A DNA stretch of 32,940 nt, taken from the NCBI GenBank assembly GCA_002392405.1, contig DGGY01000042.1:1-32940 (forward strand), in the 5' to 3' direction. The translations under genes were made by a program, and so were the position numbers. How positions within the stretch are numbered: position 1 is the stretch's first letter; every line of letters begins with the position of its first letter. The DNA comes from Treponema sp. UBA3862. Lineage in GTDB: Bacteria; Spirochaetota; Spirochaetia; Treponematales; Treponemataceae. The notes under the pieces were generated by a model. It was given only the letters and a program-made list of their open reading frames with translations, was not told the DNA's origin and did no database searches. Shown here in pieces: positions 32,213 to 32,940 of this stretch.

Positions 32213-32940
32213 ATGAAGGGTGTTGAATATAAAGGAATTGACGGCGTTGACGGACCGATTGTAGTAGTAAAGCGCAGTGAAAATATTTTTTACAACGAAA
32301 TAGTTTATGTGCGTGACAGAAACGGACAGAAAAAAACAGGGCGGGTAATCGATTTAAACGAAGAAACTGCCATTGTCCAGATTTTTGGAACTACGACCGG
32401 ACTTGACCTTACTCAGACAACAATAGAATTTCTTGACCAGCCGATGGAACTTCGTGTAGGTGAAGGACTTTTAGGACGCATTTTTAACGGGCTTGGTGAG
32501 CCTGTAGATAACCTTCCGCCAATTTTTTCTGATAAAAAAGTTGATGTAAACGGAATGCCGATGAATCCTTTTGCCCGGGTTTATCCCAGGGATTTTATTC
32601 AGACAGGTATTTCATCCATTGACGGAATGAACACCCTTATCCGCGGACAGAAACTCCCGATTTTTTCAGGAAACGGTCTTCCTCATAATCGTCTTGCTGC
32701 CCAGATTATCCGTCAGGCCAAAATCTTAAACTCAGACGAGCAGTTCGTTATGGTTTTTGCAGGCATGGGAATTAAATATGATCAGGCTCAGTTTTTTATC
32801 AATTCTTTTGAAGAAAGCGGTGTTCTGTCAAAGGTTGTAATGTTCCAGTCGCTTGCTGACGCCCCTTCAATTGAGCGTATTATTACACCGCGCTGTGCCC
32901 TTACTGCGGCAGAGTATCTTGCCTTTGAAAAGGGAATGCA
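32213..32940 (+). CDS. atpB: V-type ATPase subunit B, N-terminal part (partial)
   Basis: The gene runs off the right edge after 242 codons, about half of the usual 430-470 residues. The N-terminus reads MKGVEYKGIDGVDGPIVVV, followed by the beta-barrel domain (YNEIVYVRDRNG, GTTTGLDLTQT) and the family segments GEGLLGRIFNGLGEPVD and IQTGISSIDGMNTLIRGQKL. The P-loop is replaced by FSGNGLPHNRLAAQI, as expected for the non-catalytic, regulatory B subunit. GAGGAAA lies six bases before ATG 32213. The rotor shaft subunit D, not seen here, is expected downstream. Confidence 0.97.
   Translation, partial: MKGVEYKGIDGVDGPIVVVKRSENIFYNEIVYVRDRNGQKKTGRVIDLNEETAIVQIFGTTTGLDLTQTTIEFLDQPMELRVGEGLLGRIFNGLGEPVDNLPPIFSDKKVDVNGMPMNPFARVYPRDFIQTGISSIDGMNTLIRGQKLPIFSGNGLPHNRLAAQIIRQAKILNSDEQFVMVFAGMGIKYDQAQFFINSFEESGVLSKVVMFQSLADAPSIERIITPRCALTAAEYLAFEKGM

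Overview
The window looks like chromosomal DNA of a host-associated Treponema (Spirochaetota), probably a gut, rumen or oral species. This is inferred from gene content: V-type ATPase genes in place of an F-type set, several lipoproteins with relaxed spirochaetal lipoboxes, a FadL-like outer-membrane barrel, class III adenylate cyclases, a pectate lyase, and a neighbourhood that I recall (not checked) as resembling treponemal tpi-secG-V-ATPase gene order. Base composition is moderate and many signal regions are AT-rich. Almost everything is on the + strand; only the FadL-like gene and a radical SAM gene run on the - strand.

Layout: 1-139 is the 3' end of gap (GAPDH), closed by a strong terminator. 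308-2452 is a multi-pass membrane adenylate cyclase with an unusually positioned promoter. 2776-8146 is a two-gene pectin unit: a pectate lyase lipoprotein and a 1036-residue, apparently non-catalytic Ig-domain lipoprotein, ending in a terminator. 8281-8815 is an overlapping pair of small proteins, the second of the DUF4160 type. 8972-11138 (- strand) carries the FadL-like barrel and a radical SAM protein with extra cysteines. 11139-11628 is a gene-free stretch with a large inverted repeat and a 20-bp direct repeat. pgk (11629-12900) is followed by a compact structured element and a terminator.

13175-23440 is the most interesting part: five tightly packed genes encoding a Cache/HAMP-like class IIIb cyclase, an inner-membrane-anchored FecR-domain protein with about seven FN3-like modules, an outer-membrane barrel carrying a long charged helix of about 168 residues, and two lipoproteins, the last with GLUG-type repeats. 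Start-stop overlaps suggest co-translation. Together they could form a chain from the cell surface through the periplasm to cytoplasmic cAMP production. That is inference, not a demonstrated system.

23643-23874 is an internally deleted remnant of an Rpn/PD-(D/E)XK nuclease-transposase gene. tpiA, secG and a lone PTS EIIA protein follow. From 25765 the V-type ATPase operon runs in the order small stalk-like subunit, C, I, K, F, E, A, B, and leaves the window inside subunit B. Three glycolytic genes (gap, pgk, tpiA) therefore lie within 25 kb on one strand, separated by envelope and carbohydrate-acquisition genes.
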